Counted from the first letter of the stretch, positions 1-8,170 are shown. The stretch is DNA of 29,612 nt from JAJYVT01 sp036796435 (GCA_036796435.1 DAIRCY010000026.1:1-29612), one strand, 5' to 3'. Program-made: numbers and translations. Notes: generated by a model not told the origin, from the letters alone.

Positions 1-1486
1 GGTACACCTCGCTGTAGCGCTCCTCGTAGAACATCTCCTGCCACTGGCGGACCATCCCCAGGTAGGCGTTGTTCAAGATCGCGATCTTGACGGGGATCCG
101 CTCGGCCGACGCGGTGACCAGCTCCTGCGCGGTCATCTGGAAGCATCCGTCGCCGTCGATCGCCCACACCGTCCTGTCGGGGCGGCCGACCTTGGCGCCG
201 ATGGCCGCGGGCACCGCGAAGCCCATGGTCCCCGCCCCCCCCGAGTTCACCCACGTGTACGGGTGGTCGAAGCGCCAGTACTGCGACGCCCACATCTGGT
301 GCTGGCCGACGCCCGAGGCGACGATGGTGTCCGGCTCCGACAGGTCGCGCAACGTCTCGACCACCATCTGCGGCTTGATCGGGGCCCCCTCGTGGCGGTC
401 GTAGTGGAGGGGGAACTCGCGCTGCCAGCGGCGCAGCTCCCCCCACCACGCGCCGAGACGGGCTTGCTGATCCGTCCCGGCGAGCACGGGCGCGAGCGCC
501 CCTGAGATCGCCTCGATCACGACCTTGCAGTCGCCCGCGATCGCGACGTCGGCGCGCCGGACCTTGTGCAGCTCCGCCACGTCGATGTCGACGTGGACGA
601 TGCTCGCATCGGGTGCGAAGCCGTCGAGCCGACCGGTGACCCGGTCGTCGAAGCGGGCACCGAGCGCCACGAGGAGGTCGGCACGCTGCATCGCGGTGAC
701 GGCCGTGTAGTTGCCGTGCATGCCGGGCATGCCGAGGCACTGGGGATGCGAATCGGGGAACGCACCTCGCGCCATGAGCGTCGTCACGACCGGGAAGCCG
801 GTGCGCTCCGCGAGCTCGCGCAGCGCCTCGGCGGCGCGCGCCTTCAGGATCCCTCCGCCGACGTACAGGACCGGCCGCTCCGCAGCCGCCATCAGCTGGG
901 CGGCCCGCTCGACGTCGGCCCGCTCGGGCGCCGCCGGCAGGTGGTAGCCGGGGAGGTCGAGACGCTCGGGCCAGTGCCACTCCATCGAGGCGGTCGAGAC
1001 GTCCTTCGGGACGTCCACGAGCACCGGGCCCGGCCGGCCGGTCGTCGCAATGTGGAAGGCCGAGGCGACGACGTCTGGGATGTCGTCGGCGGAGGTCACC
1101 AGCCAGTTGTGCTTGGTGATCCCCATCGTGACGCCGGTGATGTCGCACTCCTGGAAGGCGTCGGTGCCGATCGCCCCGGTCGGCACCTGTCCGGTGATCA
1201 CGACGAGGGGCGTCGAGTCCATGTAGGCGTTGGACAGCGGCGTGACGATGTTGGTGGCGCCCGGTCCGCTGGTCACGATGGCGACCCCCGGACGGCCCGT
1301 CGCCATGGCGTAGCCCTCGGCCATGTGGCCCGCCCCCTGTTCGTGGCGGACGAGGACGTGGCGGATCGACGAGGAGAGGATGGGGTCGTAGACGGGGAGG
1401 ATCGCGCCGCCCGGGAGGCCGAACATGACCTCCACGCCCTCCATCTCGAGGCTCTTGATGAGTGCTTGTGCTCCGGTGAGCTTCAT
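1..1486 (-). CDS. ilvB: Acetolactate synthase large (catalytic) subunit, 3' end off the window
   Basis: Thiamine-diphosphate enzyme that condenses two pyruvates to acetolactate, or pyruvate with 2-oxobutyrate, the first common step of Val/Leu/Ile synthesis. Translation from the ATG at 1486 gives a typical N-terminus (MKLTGAQALIKSLEMEGVEV). It shows the GLPGGAILPVYD segment, the activating glutamate in RHEQGAGHMAEGYA (about residue 49), the SGPGATN loop, and near the window edge the ThDP/Mg motif GDGCFQMTAQEL. The reading frame is open to base 2 and stops at the conserved FYEERYSEVY, so roughly the last 70-100 residues are missing. A GGAAG Shine-Dalgarno-like stretch lies just before the ATG. 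The gene is preceded by a leader peptide and hairpin, and by ilvD on the same strand. The regulatory subunit ilvN would be expected to follow to the left, but that is inference. Confidence 0.96.
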   Translation of the reverse strand, partial: MKLTGAQALIKSLEMEGVEVMFGLPGGAILPVYDPILSSSIRHVLVRHEQGAGHMAEGYAMATGRPGVAIVTSGPGATNIVTPLSNAYMDSTPLVVITGQVPTGAIGTDAFQECDITGVTMGITKHNWLVTSADDIPDVVASAFHIATTGRPGPVLVDVPKDVSTASMEWHWPERLDLPGYHLPAAPERADVERAAQLMAAAERPVLYVGGGILKARAAEALRELAERTGFPVVTTLMARGAFPDSHPQCLGMPGMHGNYTAVTAMQRADLLVALGARFDDRVTGRLDGFAPDASIVHVDIDVAELHKVRRADVAIAGDCKVVIEAISGALAPVLAGTDQQARLGAWWGELRRWQREFPLHYDRHEGAPIKPQMVVETLRDLSEPDTIVASGVGQHQMWASQYWRFDHPYTWVNSGGAGTMGFAVPAAIGAKVGRPDRTVWAIDGDGCFQMTAQELVTASAERIPVKIAILNNAYLGMVRQWQEMFYEERYSEVY

Positions 1487-1576
1487 TTGTCTTCCGATGT
1501 TCCTCGGTCGAGTCGGACGACCTTCGAGTGATGCCGGGCTGGGCTCGCCGCCGGAGACGCCGCCTGGAATTGGAAC

Positions 1577-1596
1577 GACCTCCCCGAAGGGAGGTC
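1577..1596 (-). terminator. Attenuator-type hairpin in the ilvB leader
   Basis: A perfect inverted repeat, GACCTCCC/GGGAGGTC, encloses a tetraloop and extends by one C-G pair on each side (1576/1597). Read as minus-strand RNA it is a nine-pair GC-rich stem closed by a C(UUCG)G tetraloop and followed by UUCCAAUUCC. It lies 30 nt beyond the stop of the leader peptide and about 90 nt before the ilvB ATG, the position expected for an attenuator. The trailing U tract is poor, so termination strength is uncertain. I did not identify the competing antiterminator. Confidence 0.65.
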
Positions 1597-1626
1597 GGTC
1601 GGCACGCGGCGTGACTGGCCGCGCGC

Positions 1627-1686
1627 CTACAGGATCAGTACGAGGGTGGTGTCGACGGCGTGCAGGCGGCTGCCCTTTCTGGACAT
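1627..1686 (-). CDS. ilvB leader peptide (19 residues, branched-chain-rich)
   Basis: A 20-codon frame from ATG 1686 to TAG 1627 lies between ilvD and ilvB. Its end reads T-T-L-V-L-I-L-stop, so the last five sense codons are all Leu, Val or Ile (CTC GTA CTG ATC CTG). One of them is GTA, a codon that is usually rare in high-GC genomes. This is the classic composition of a transcription-attenuation leader: ribosomes starved for charged Leu/Val/Ile tRNA stall there and change the downstream RNA fold. A stable UUCG hairpin follows 30 nt later. No clear Shine-Dalgarno is seen before the ATG, so it may be leaderless or weakly translated. Leader peptides before ilvB are known in actinobacteria; their operation here is inferred. 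Confidence 0.75.
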   Translation of the reverse strand: MSRKGSRLHAVDTTLVLIL

Positions 1687-1746
1687 GGTCCGTGCATCTT
1701 TGCACACGCCAGACGCCCGCGCCACCGCGTGCCGCCGCGGCCCCGC

Positions 1747-3450
1747 TCAGGGCTCGGTGACCGCGCCCCTGTCCGCGCCGGTCACGAGCCGTGCGTACTT
1801 GGCGAGGACGCCGGTCGTGTACCTGGGCGTGAACGGCTTGAGCGCGACGCGCCGGCGCGAGAGCTCGTCTGCGGGGACGAGCAGGTCGAGGGCGTGCGCG
1901 TCCACGTCGATGCGGATCGGGTCCCCGTCCTCGACGAGCGCGAGCGGGCCCCCCTCGACCGCCTCCGGCGCGACGTGGCCGATGCACAGCCCGTGCGTGC
2001 CGCCCGAGAAGCGGCCGTCGGTCACGAGGGCGCAGTCGCTCCCCCGGCCCGCACCCTTCATCGCGCCGGTGACCGCGAGCATCTCCCGCATGCCCGGGCC
2101 GCCCTTGGGCCCCTCGTAGCGGATCACGACGACGGTTCCGGGCTCGATGTGGCCCCCGAGGACCGCGTCGAGCGCAGCCTGCTCGCCGTCGAAGACCCGT
2201 GCCGCCCCTTCGAACGTCGTCTGGTCGATGCCGGCGACCTTCACCACCGACCCGTTCGGGGCGAGCGAGCCCGAGAGGACTGCGATCCCCCCCTGACGGT
2301 GGATCGGATCGGAGAGGGGGTGGACGACCGTGCCGTCGGGCGCCGGAGGGGAGATCGCCTCGAGGTTCTCGGCGACGGACTTGCCCGTCACCGTGAGGCA
2401 GTCGCCGTGGAGCAGCCCGGCATCGAGCAGCTCCCGCATCACCGTCGGGATGCCCCCCACCCGGTCGACGTCGGTCATGTGGAACCGGCCGTGCGGCTTC
2501 GTGTCGGCGATGTGCGGCACCCGGGCGGCGATCCGGTTGAAGTCCTCGAGCTCGAGGTCCACCCGCGCCTCGTGGGCGATCGCCATCAGGTGGAGGACCG
2601 CGTTGGTGGAGCCCCCTAGCGCCATGACCACCGCGATCGCGTTCTCGAAGGCCTCCCTGGTCATGATCTGGCGCGGCCGGATGCCGCGCTCCAAGAGCGC
2701 GACCACCGCACGTCCCGACTCGTAGGCGAACTCGTCACGCTTCGGGTCCGGAGCGGGGGCCGACGCGCTGCCGGGAAGGCACATGCCGAGCGCCTCCGCG
2801 ACCGAGGACATGGTGTTGGCGGTGAACATGCCTGCGCACGATCCTTCGGAGGGGCAGGCGTGCCGCTCGATCAGCGACAGCTCCTCGTCGCTGAGGGCGT
2901 CGACCGCGTGGGCCCCGACGGCTTCGAACACGCTCACCACGTCGATCGCCCGGTCGTCGAGGTGGCCGGGCAGGATCGTCCCGCCGTAGAGGAAGACGCT
3001 CGGGAGGTTCACCCTGGCGGCCGCCATCAGCATGCCCGGGAGCGACTTGTCGCAGCCTGCGAAGGTCACCAGCGCGTCGAACCGCTCCGCGTGCATCATC
3101 GTCTCGATCGAGTCGCAGATGACCTCCCGGCTGACGAGCGACGCCCGCATCCCCTCGGTGCCCATGGAGATCGCGTCGGAGACCGCGATGGTGACGAACT
3201 CGAAGGGAAAGCCGCCGGCGGCCCGCACCCCGTCCTTGGCTCGCTTGGCCAGTCGGTCGAGCGGCAGGTTGCACGGCGTGACCTCGTTCCAGCTCGAGGC
3301 CACGCCGACCTGGGGCTTGTCCCAGTCGTCGTCGGTCATCCCGACGGCACGCAGCATCGAGCGCGCCGGCGCGCGCGTCGGCCCTTCGGTGACCTCGTAG
3401 CTGCGCGGCTTCATGCCGGGTCGCTCGGCCGCCTCGCTCGGGTTCGTCAC
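1747..3450 (-). CDS. ilvD: Dihydroxy-acid dehydratase
   Basis: Fe-S enzyme that dehydrates 2,3-dihydroxy-isovalerate and -methylvalerate to the 2-oxo acids of Val/Leu/Ile synthesis. Iron-sulfur cysteines are visible in PCNLPLDRL, FAGCDKSLPGML and CPSEGSCAGMFTANTM. ALGGSTNAVLHLMA and the C-terminal GRFSGGTHGLCIGHVAPEA, with the catalytic serine region, are also present. I chose GTG 3450 because AGGAG (3461-3465) sits 10 nt upstream; that gives 567 residues, the usual family size. ATG 3414 is a possible alternative. Seventy-one bases separate it from the gatB stop, so it could be transcribed from the gatCAB operon or from its own promoter. It lies directly upstream of the ilvB leader on the same strand. 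Confidence 0.95.
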   Translation of the reverse strand: MTNPSEAAERPGMKPRSYEVTEGPTRAPARSMLRAVGMTDDDWDKPQVGVASSWNEVTPCNLPLDRLAKRAKDGVRAAGGFPFEFVTIAVSDAISMGTEGMRASLVSREVICDSIETMMHAERFDALVTFAGCDKSLPGMLMAAARVNLPSVFLYGGTILPGHLDDRAIDVVSVFEAVGAHAVDALSDEELSLIERHACPSEGSCAGMFTANTMSSVAEALGMCLPGSASAPAPDPKRDEFAYESGRAVVALLERGIRPRQIMTREAFENAIAVVMALGGSTNAVLHLMAIAHEARVDLELEDFNRIAARVPHIADTKPHGRFHMTDVDRVGGIPTVMRELLDAGLLHGDCLTVTGKSVAENLEAISPPAPDGTVVHPLSDPIHRQGGIAVLSGSLAPNGSVVKVAGIDQTTFEGAARVFDGEQAALDAVLGGHIEPGTVVVIRYEGPKGGPGMREMLAVTGAMKGAGRGSDCALVTDGRFSGGTHGLCIGHVAPEAVEGGPLALVEDGDPIRIDVDAHALDLLVPADELSRRRVALKPFTPRYTTGVLAKYARLVTGADRGAVTEP

Positions 3451-3521
3451 GGCCGCACCACTCCTGCGGGCCCGTGGATCGTCACGTCGCTCATCGAGTG
3501 GCAGTCCTTCACTTGGCGCCT

Positions 3522-4994
3522 TCACTTGGGGGCGTCGTCACGAAGGCGGCGCAGCTCCGCAGCGATGGCCTTCCCATCGGCCTTCCCGCTCGTCGCGCGC
3601 ATCACCTTACCGGTGAAGAACCCGGCGAGCTTGTCCTCGCCGTCGCGAAAGCGCGCCCACTCGCCTGGATGCTCGTCGACGGCGGCACGCACCGCTGCGG
3701 CGAGCGAGGTCGCCGAGAGCGCCTCGAAGCCCTTCTCCGCGGCGATCGCCACGGGATCGCCCCCGCGCGCGAGAAGCTCGCCGAGGACGGCCTTCGCCTG
3801 GGTGGCGGTGAGGGCTCCGGTCGCCTCCATCGAGGCGACCGTGCCGAAGGCGGACGGGTCGAGGCGCAGCGCCGCGTCGAGGTCGGCGCCGAGCTCGTTG
3901 GCGGCGCGTACGAGCGCGAGGTCGGCGGGAGCGCCCGCGGCCGTCGCGGCGACGACCAGGTCGTCGAGCCCCTGGCCGACGACCACCTGGACCTGCTCGC
4001 GCTGCTGGGCGCTGGGCGACCCCCCGAGCAGTCCGACGAGCCGCTCCCGGCGGGCCGACGGCAACAGCCCGATCGCGCCGGCCGCGCGCGCCTGCCATTC
4101 GGCGTCGGGGGCGAGCGGGACGAGGTCGGGCTCGGGGAAGTACCGGTAGTCGAACGCCTCCTCCTTGGAGCGCAGCGGCACCGTCCTGCCTGCCCCCTCG
4201 TCCCAGTGGCGCGTCTCCTGGGCGACGACCCCTGTCGCCTCGAGCAACGCGATCTGGCGCGCGACCTCGTAGTCGACCGCCCTGCCGAGCGATCGGAGCG
4301 AGTTCAGGTTCTTGATCTCGCAGCGCGTGCCGTACGGCGCGCCGGTGCGACGGACCGACACGTTGGCGTCGACCCGCAGCGACCCCTCTTCCATCTTCCC
4401 GTCCGACGCGCCCGTCGCGACGAGCACGGCACGCAGCTCTGTCACGTAGAGCCGGGCCTGCGCCGCCGAGCGGATGTCGGGCTCGCTCACGATCTCGACG
4501 AGCGGGACGCCCGCGCGGTTGTAGTCGACGAGCGCGTAGTCCGCCTCGTGGATCCTGCCCGTTTCGCCCTGGTGCGTGGTCTTGCCCGTGTCCTCCTCGA
4601 GGTGGGCGCGCACGATGCCGACCGTGCTCCCGTCGGGGAGATCGAGCCGGCCGCCGACGTTGATCGGCTCGTCGTACTGGCTGATCTGATAGTCCTTCGG
4701 CATGTCGGGATAGAAGTAGTTCTTCCGGTGGAAGCTCGACGGGCGGACCTCGCAGTGCAGGGCCGTCCCGATGCGCATCGCGAACTCGACGGCGTCGGCG
4801 TTGAGCACCGGCAGGGAGCCCGGGAGGCCGAGGCACACCGGGCAGATGTTCGTGTTCGGCTCGTCGCCGAAGGCGTTGCGACAGCAACAGAAGAGCTTCG
4901 TGCGGGTCCGCAGCTCGCAATGGACCTCCAGGCCGACGACGGTCTCCCAGCCCGCGTCGACTGCGGCAGCGTCGCGGGTGCTCATGTCTCTCAT
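3522..4994 (-). CDS. gatB: Asp-tRNA(Asn)/Glu-tRNA(Gln) amidotransferase subunit B
   Basis: GatB binds mischarged Glu-tRNA(Gln) or Asp-tRNA(Asn) and phosphorylates the acyl group so that ammonia from GatA converts it to the amide. Recognisable elements are the N-terminal GLEVHCEL, the zinc-binding cysteines in FCCCRNAFGDEPNTNICPVCLG, RKNYFYPDMPKDYQISQYD, HLEEDTGK and the C-terminal YqeY-like tail domain ending near GKVMRATSGKADGKA. The ATG at 4994 overlaps the gatA stop as ATGA, giving 490 residues (usual size). A second in-frame ATG at 4985 is an alternative. It is the third gene of gatC-gatA-gatB, translationally coupled, and ends 71 nt before ilvD. Confidence 0.97.
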   Translation of the reverse strand: MRDMSTRDAAAVDAGWETVVGLEVHCELRTRTKLFCCCRNAFGDEPNTNICPVCLGLPGSLPVLNADAVEFAMRIGTALHCEVRPSSFHRKNYFYPDMPKDYQISQYDEPINVGGRLDLPDGSTVGIVRAHLEEDTGKTTHQGETGRIHEADYALVDYNRAGVPLVEIVSEPDIRSAAQARLYVTELRAVLVATGASDGKMEEGSLRVDANVSVRRTGAPYGTRCEIKNLNSLRSLGRAVDYEVARQIALLEATGVVAQETRHWDEGAGRTVPLRSKEEAFDYRYFPEPDLVPLAPDAEWQARAAGAIGLLPSARRERLVGLLGGSPSAQQREQVQVVVGQGLDDLVVAATAAGAPADLALVRAANELGADLDAALRLDPSAFGTVASMEATGALTATQAKAVLGELLARGGDPVAIAAEKGFEALSATSLAAAVRAAVDEHPGEWARFRDGEDKLAGFFTGKVMRATSGKADGKAIAAELRRLRDDAPK

Positions 4995-6484
4995 CGCTCG
5001 GCCCCGTCGCGCTCGGCCCCGTCGCGCTCTGCCCCGTCGCGCTCTGCCCCGTCGCGCTCTGCGGCCGCGCGCTCGAGGGCGGCCGCGACCTGGAACATCC
5101 GCTCCTCGCAGAGCGCGGGCGCGAGCACCTGGACCCCGACGGGGAGGCCGTCGTCGCCTGCGCCGAAGGGGACGCTGATCGCAGGATGACCCGACAGGTT
5201 GGACGGGATCGTGCACACGTCGGACATGTACATCGCGAGCGGGTCGGCGGTCCGCTCCCCGATCGCGAACGCGGTCGTCGGCGCGGTCGCGCCGAGGAGC
5301 ACGTCGAAGCGCTCGTACGCGCGCTCGAACGCCCGGATCATCAAGGTGCGGACGCGCTGCGCCTTGCCGTAGTACGCGTCGTAGTAGCCGGCGGACAGCG
5401 CGTAGGTGCCGAGCATGATCCGGCGCTTCACCTCGGGGCCGAAGCCCGCCGTGCGCGTGGCGGTGTTCATCGCCTCGACGTCGGGTCCCTCCACGCGCAG
5501 CCCGTAGCGCACGCCGTCGTAGCGGGCGAGGTTGGAAGAAGCCTCGGCAGGCGCGATGAGGTAGTAGGCGGAAAGGCCGAAGCGCATCTCGGGCACGGCG
5601 ACCTCTTCGACGAGGGCTCCGCCCTTGGCGAGGGCCTCGGCCGCTTCGGCGACGCGGCGGGCGACGTCGGGAGCGGTGCCGTCCACGAGCTCGTCCACCA
5701 CGCCGACACGCAGCCCGTCGACCCCCGCGTCGAGCGAGCGGCTCGCCGGCGGGGCCGGCTGGTCGATCGACGTGCTGTCGAGGGGATCGTGGCCCCCGAT
5801 GACCTCGAGCAGCAGCGCGGCGTCGGCGACCGATCCTGCGAGCGGACCGATCTGGTCGAGGGAGCTCGCGAAGGCGACCAGGCCGTATCGGGAGACCACG
5901 CCGTAGGTCGGCTTCATCCCGACGGTCCCGCAGAGGGCCGCGGGCTGGCGGACGGAGCCGCCCGTGTCCGACCCGAGGGCGAGCGGGACGAGCCCCGCGC
6001 CGACGGCGGCCGCCGAGCCCCCGGAGGAGCCGCCCGGGACCCGAGAGGGGTCCATCGGGTGACGGGTCGGGCCGTGACAGGAGTTCTCGGTCGACGAGCC
6101 CATGGCGAACTCGTCGAGGTTGGTCTTGCCGACGAGCACGGCCCCCGCGTCGCGGAGGCGGGTGACGACCGTCGCGTCGTAGGGCGGTCGCCAGCCCTCG
6201 AGGATTCTCGAGGCGCAGGTCGTCGGGATCCCCCGCGTGCACAGGTTGTCCTTCAGGGCGACCGGCACCCCGGCCAACGGCCCGGGGTCCCGCCCTGCCT
6301 GCACCGCCTCGTCGACGGCGGCCGCGGCGGCCCGCGCCGCCTCGGGGGCGACGTGGAGGAAGGCCCGAAGCTCCGGGTCCCGTTGGCCGATCGCCTCGAG
6401 CGTGGCGTCCACGACCGCCACGGCGGTCCGCTCGCCGCGCCGGACGGCTTCGGCGATGCCCCGGGCGCTCTCGGCCACCGTCAC
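4991..6484 (-). CDS. gatA: Asp-tRNA(Asn)/Glu-tRNA(Gln) amidotransferase subunit A
   Basis: Amidase-signature glutaminase that supplies ammonia to GatB. The Ser-cisSer-Lys triad is visible: Lys in PVALKDN (residue 78), cis-Ser in VPGGSSGGS (153/154) and the nucleophile in GSDTGGSVRQP (177), which match GatA numbering. The GTG at 6484 overlaps the gatC stop (GTGA) and has a GGGGGAGG Shine-Dalgarno four bases upstream, giving 497 residues. An unusual feature is the C-terminus: after the normal end of the fold the protein finishes in four copies of a five-residue acidic/basic unit (ERDGA), encoded by a 15-bp tandem repeat that runs up to the stop codon. The repeat probably arose by slippage and forms a disordered tail. 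Confidence 0.97.
   Translation of the reverse strand: MTVAESARGIAEAVRRGERTAVAVVDATLEAIGQRDPELRAFLHVAPEAARAAAAAVDEAVQAGRDPGPLAGVPVALKDNLCTRGIPTTCASRILEGWRPPYDATVVTRLRDAGAVLVGKTNLDEFAMGSSTENSCHGPTRHPMDPSRVPGGSSGGSAAAVGAGLVPLALGSDTGGSVRQPAALCGTVGMKPTYGVVSRYGLVAFASSLDQIGPLAGSVADAALLLEVIGGHDPLDSTSIDQPAPPASRSLDAGVDGLRVGVVDELVDGTAPDVARRVAEAAEALAKGGALVEEVAVPEMRFGLSAYYLIAPAEASSNLARYDGVRYGLRVEGPDVEAMNTATRTAGFGPEVKRRIMLGTYALSAGYYDAYYGKAQRVRTLMIRAFERAYERFDVLLGATAPTTAFAIGERTADPLAMYMSDVCTIPSNLSGHPAISVPFGAGDDGLPVGVQVLAPALCEERMFQVAAALERAAAERDGAERDGAERDGAERDGAER
4996..5062 (-). repeat. 15-bp tandem repeat at the 3' end of gatA
   Basis: Four full copies and one partial copy of a 15-bp unit start at 4996, 5011, 5026, 5041 and 5056. 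The first two copies differ from the next two at one base (G/T at unit position 5). The repeat keeps the gatA frame and encodes (ERDGA)n up to the last codon. It abuts the gatA stop/gatB start overlap. Confidence 0.93.
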
Positions 6485-6828
6485 GGGGCCTCCCCCATGA
6501 TCCGCGGCACCTTGAACCGCCCGCCCTCGACCGCGGGGGCGGCCGCGAGGACCTCGTCCCGGTCGACGCCCTGGCACGGCTCGTCGGGCCGCACGACGTT
6601 GCGCACCGGGAGCGGATGGGCGGTCGGCGGGATCCCCGCGACGTCGAGGGACGCCACGTCGCGGGCGTGATCGATCACCCGGGCGAGCTGTCCGGTGAAC
6701 ATCTCGAGCTCCTCGTCGCTGAGCGAGAGGCGCGCGAGCCCGGCCACGTGGGCGACGTCGTCGGGGCCGAGCGCCGGCGGCGTGGCCGGCGGCGTGGCCG
6801 CCGGCTCCGGGGATGCTCCCGCGGTCAT
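6481..6828 (-). CDS. gatC: Asp-tRNA(Asn)/Glu-tRNA(Gln) amidotransferase subunit C
   Basis: Small subunit that wraps GatA and GatB together. After a Pro/Ala-rich N-terminal extension of about 20 residues comes the GatC fold: VAHVAGLARLSLSDEELEMFTGQLARVIDHARDVASLDV, then the TAHPLPVRNVVRPDEP strap and the C-terminal FKVPRIMGE. The ATG at 6828 has a strong GAGGAGGAG Shine-Dalgarno and overlaps the stop of the upstream hydrolase gene (ATGA), giving 115 residues. Its own stop overlaps the gatA GTG. The N-terminal extension contains a 12-bp tandem duplication (6773-6796) coding for repeated ATPP. Confidence 0.95.
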   Translation of the reverse strand: MTAGASPEPAATPPATPPALGPDDVAHVAGLARLSLSDEELEMFTGQLARVIDHARDVASLDVAGIPPTAHPLPVRNVVRPDEPCQGVDRDEVLAAAPAVEGGRFKVPRIMGEAP

Positions 6829-7601
6829 GTCTCCTCCTCGCCCGGCTCCCCGGAGGTCACAGTCACGACGAACGACTCGACGCGTGCTTCCACCTCTTCG
6901 TGGTCGTAGTCCACCATCGCATTGTGGTAGCTGCGCTCGAGCCACACCCGCTCGGTCGTGCCGCTCACCGACGACGCGAGCAGGTCGCTGCTGACGGGCG
7001 GCACCACGTGGTCCTGCGTGCTCGTGATGACGAGCACAGGACAGGCGATGCGCCCTAGGGCCGTCGCGACCTCTTCGGCGCCCTCGTTGAGAGAAAGGAA
7101 GGCGGCGAGAGGCGAGCCCTCGTAGGTCGGGAAGGTGACCGCGGGGTCGGCGGTGTCCGGCCCCTCGCCCTTCCAGATCGTCGTCCCGGCCTCGAGCAGC
7201 TCGCGGGCCCCGGATCGAAGGTCGTCGTCGAAGGGCTGGACGAGCGGGTTCACCACGGCGATGCCGCGGATCTCGGGATGGCGCTCGGCGAGCCAGCAGG
7301 CGAGCGTCCCGCCCATGGAGTGGCCGACGACCGCGACCTTCGGGCACCTGTCCCGCAGGCGCACGTACGCATCCTCGGCCGCCGCCGACCAGTCCGGCCA
7401 GCCGAGCGGCACGAGGTCCTCGACGGCGGTGCCGTGGCCTGGGAGGAGCGGTGCCTCGACGGTCAGCCCCTTCGCCGCGAGCCGCGCAGCGGTGCGGCGC
7501 ATCCCGAACGGGCTCCCGCAGAAGCCGTGGACGAGGAGCGCACCTTGTCCTCCTCCGGCAAGCGAGATCGGCTCGGCGCCGGGCATGATCGGGGCGGGCA
7601 T
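6825..7601 (-). CDS. Alpha/beta hydrolase, Est30-like carboxylesterase/lipase
   Basis: 258-residue serine hydrolase. The oxyanion segment LLVHGFCGSPFGMR, the nucleophile elbow GHSMGG, the acid in TSTQDHVVP and the histidine in SYHNAMVDYD form a complete catalytic set in the usual order. The pattern resembles Geobacillus carboxylesterase Est30 and monoacylglycerol lipases; the substrate cannot be told. I start at ATG 7601 because a -10-like TAGAGT lies seven bases upstream with no Shine-Dalgarno, which suggests a leaderless mRNA. The longer open frame upstream is low-complexity Arg/Ala/Pro and overlaps a duplicated intergenic sequence. Its stop overlaps the gatC start, so it is the first gene of the gatCAB operon; a functional link to tRNA amidation is not obvious. 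Confidence 0.88.
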   Translation of the reverse strand: MPAPIMPGAEPISLAGGGQGALLVHGFCGSPFGMRRTAARLAAKGLTVEAPLLPGHGTAVEDLVPLGWPDWSAAAEDAYVRLRDRCPKVAVVGHSMGGTLACWLAERHPEIRGIAVVNPLVQPFDDDLRSGARELLEAGTTIWKGEGPDTADPAVTFPTYEGSPLAAFLSLNEGAEEVATALGRIACPVLVITSTQDHVVPPVSSDLLASSVSGTTERVWLERSYHNAMVDYDHEEVEARVESFVVTVTSGEPGEEET

Positions 7602-7608
7602 CTGAGGG

Positions 7609-7614
7609 ACTCTA
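7609..7614 (-). promoter_or_regulatory. -10 element of a leaderless promoter for the hydrolase-gatCAB operon
   Basis: Minus-strand TAGAGT fits the actinobacterial TANNNT -10 pattern. Seven bases separate it from ATG 7601, so transcription would begin at or next to the start codon. No clear -35 is seen. Confidence 0.5.
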
Positions 7615-7615
7615 C

Positions 7616-7679
7616 CGACGGTGCCGTGCCCGGCTCGCCGGCGCGCCCGACGGTGCCGTGCCCGGCTCGCCGGCGCGCC
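7616..7679. repeat. Two 32-bp direct tandem copies in a divergent intergenic region
   Basis: Bases 7616-7647 are repeated exactly at 7648-7679. Each copy carries the self-complementary GGCGCGCC-type core. The duplication sits between the divergent hydrolase and SCP2 genes, upstream of both promoters. Confidence 0.92.
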
Positions 7680-7681
7680 CG

Positions 7682-7687
7682 TATCCT
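7682..7687 (+). promoter_or_regulatory. Possible -10 element for the SCP2-like gene
   Basis: TATCCT fits TANNNT and directly follows the 32-bp duplication. It would give a 5' UTR of about 63 nt that contains the AAGGAGG ribosome site at 7746-7752. No convincing -35 is seen. Confidence 0.3.
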
Positions 7688-7756
7688 CTGCGACACGAAC
7701 GGCAGCCGGGCCGAGCTGACCGGGCGGCCGACGGCCGGGAGCTGCAAGGAGGCTCG

Positions 7757-8164
7757 ATGCCCTACCCATTCCTGAGCGACGAGTGGATCGAGGAGGCGCA
7801 CGCGATCCGCGGCGAGTTCCAGGAGCACACGCCGGCGATCAACCACCCCGTTCGGATGAACCTCGTCATCTCCGAGATGCCCTTCGGCAGCGGCGACACG
7901 CTCGAGGCGCACCTCGACACGACGCACGGCGAGCTCGACATCGACAAGGGCCACGTCGAGGACGCGGACCTGAAGGTGACGCTCGACTACGCCACGGCGA
8001 AGGCGATCCTCGTCGATCGCAACTCCCAGGCCGGGATGCAGGCGTTCATGGCGGGAAGGATCCGGGTCGAGGGCGACATGGCGAAGCTCATGGCAATCCA
8101 GACCGGATCGCCGGACCCTCGCGCGGAGGAGATGGCCGAGCGACTCCGTTCCATCACCGATTGA
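7757..8164 (+). CDS. SCP2 sterol-binding-domain-like protein
   Basis: 135-residue protein with the pattern of the SCP-2 sterol-transfer family. It has strands of the type MNLVISEMPFGSGDTLEAHLDTTHGELDIDKGHVEDADLKVTLDYATAKAIL followed by the family's QAFMAGRIRVEGDMAKLMAIQ segment. Members bind hydrophobic ligands such as fatty acyl groups or sterols in a tunnel; the ligand here is unknown. The ATG at 7757 is set by an excellent AAGGAGG Shine-Dalgarno four bases upstream. It faces the SDR gene (convergent). Both families are common in actinobacterial lipid and steroid metabolism, so a shared lipid role is possible but not shown. Confidence 0.83.
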   Translation: MPYPFLSDEWIEEAHAIRGEFQEHTPAINHPVRMNLVISEMPFGSGDTLEAHLDTTHGELDIDKGHVEDADLKVTLDYATAKAILVDRNSQAGMQAFMAGRIRVEGDMAKLMAIQTGSPDPRAEEMAERLRSITD

Positions 8165-8170
8165 CTCCCC

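Noticed and set aside
566..1531. Long plus-strand frames opposite ilvB, ilvD, gatB, sbcC and the eCIS region (up to 1161 codons)
   Set aside because: They are antisense shadows in high-GC DNA: Arg/Asp/His/Gly-rich, no domains, and each lies opposite a gene with clear family motifs.
3522..6242. A 906-codon minus-strand frame running through gatB and on through the gatA region
   Set aside because: Only the part from 4994 is gatB. The upstream part is an out-of-frame shadow of gatA with Arg/Pro/Gly-rich low complexity caused by high GC.
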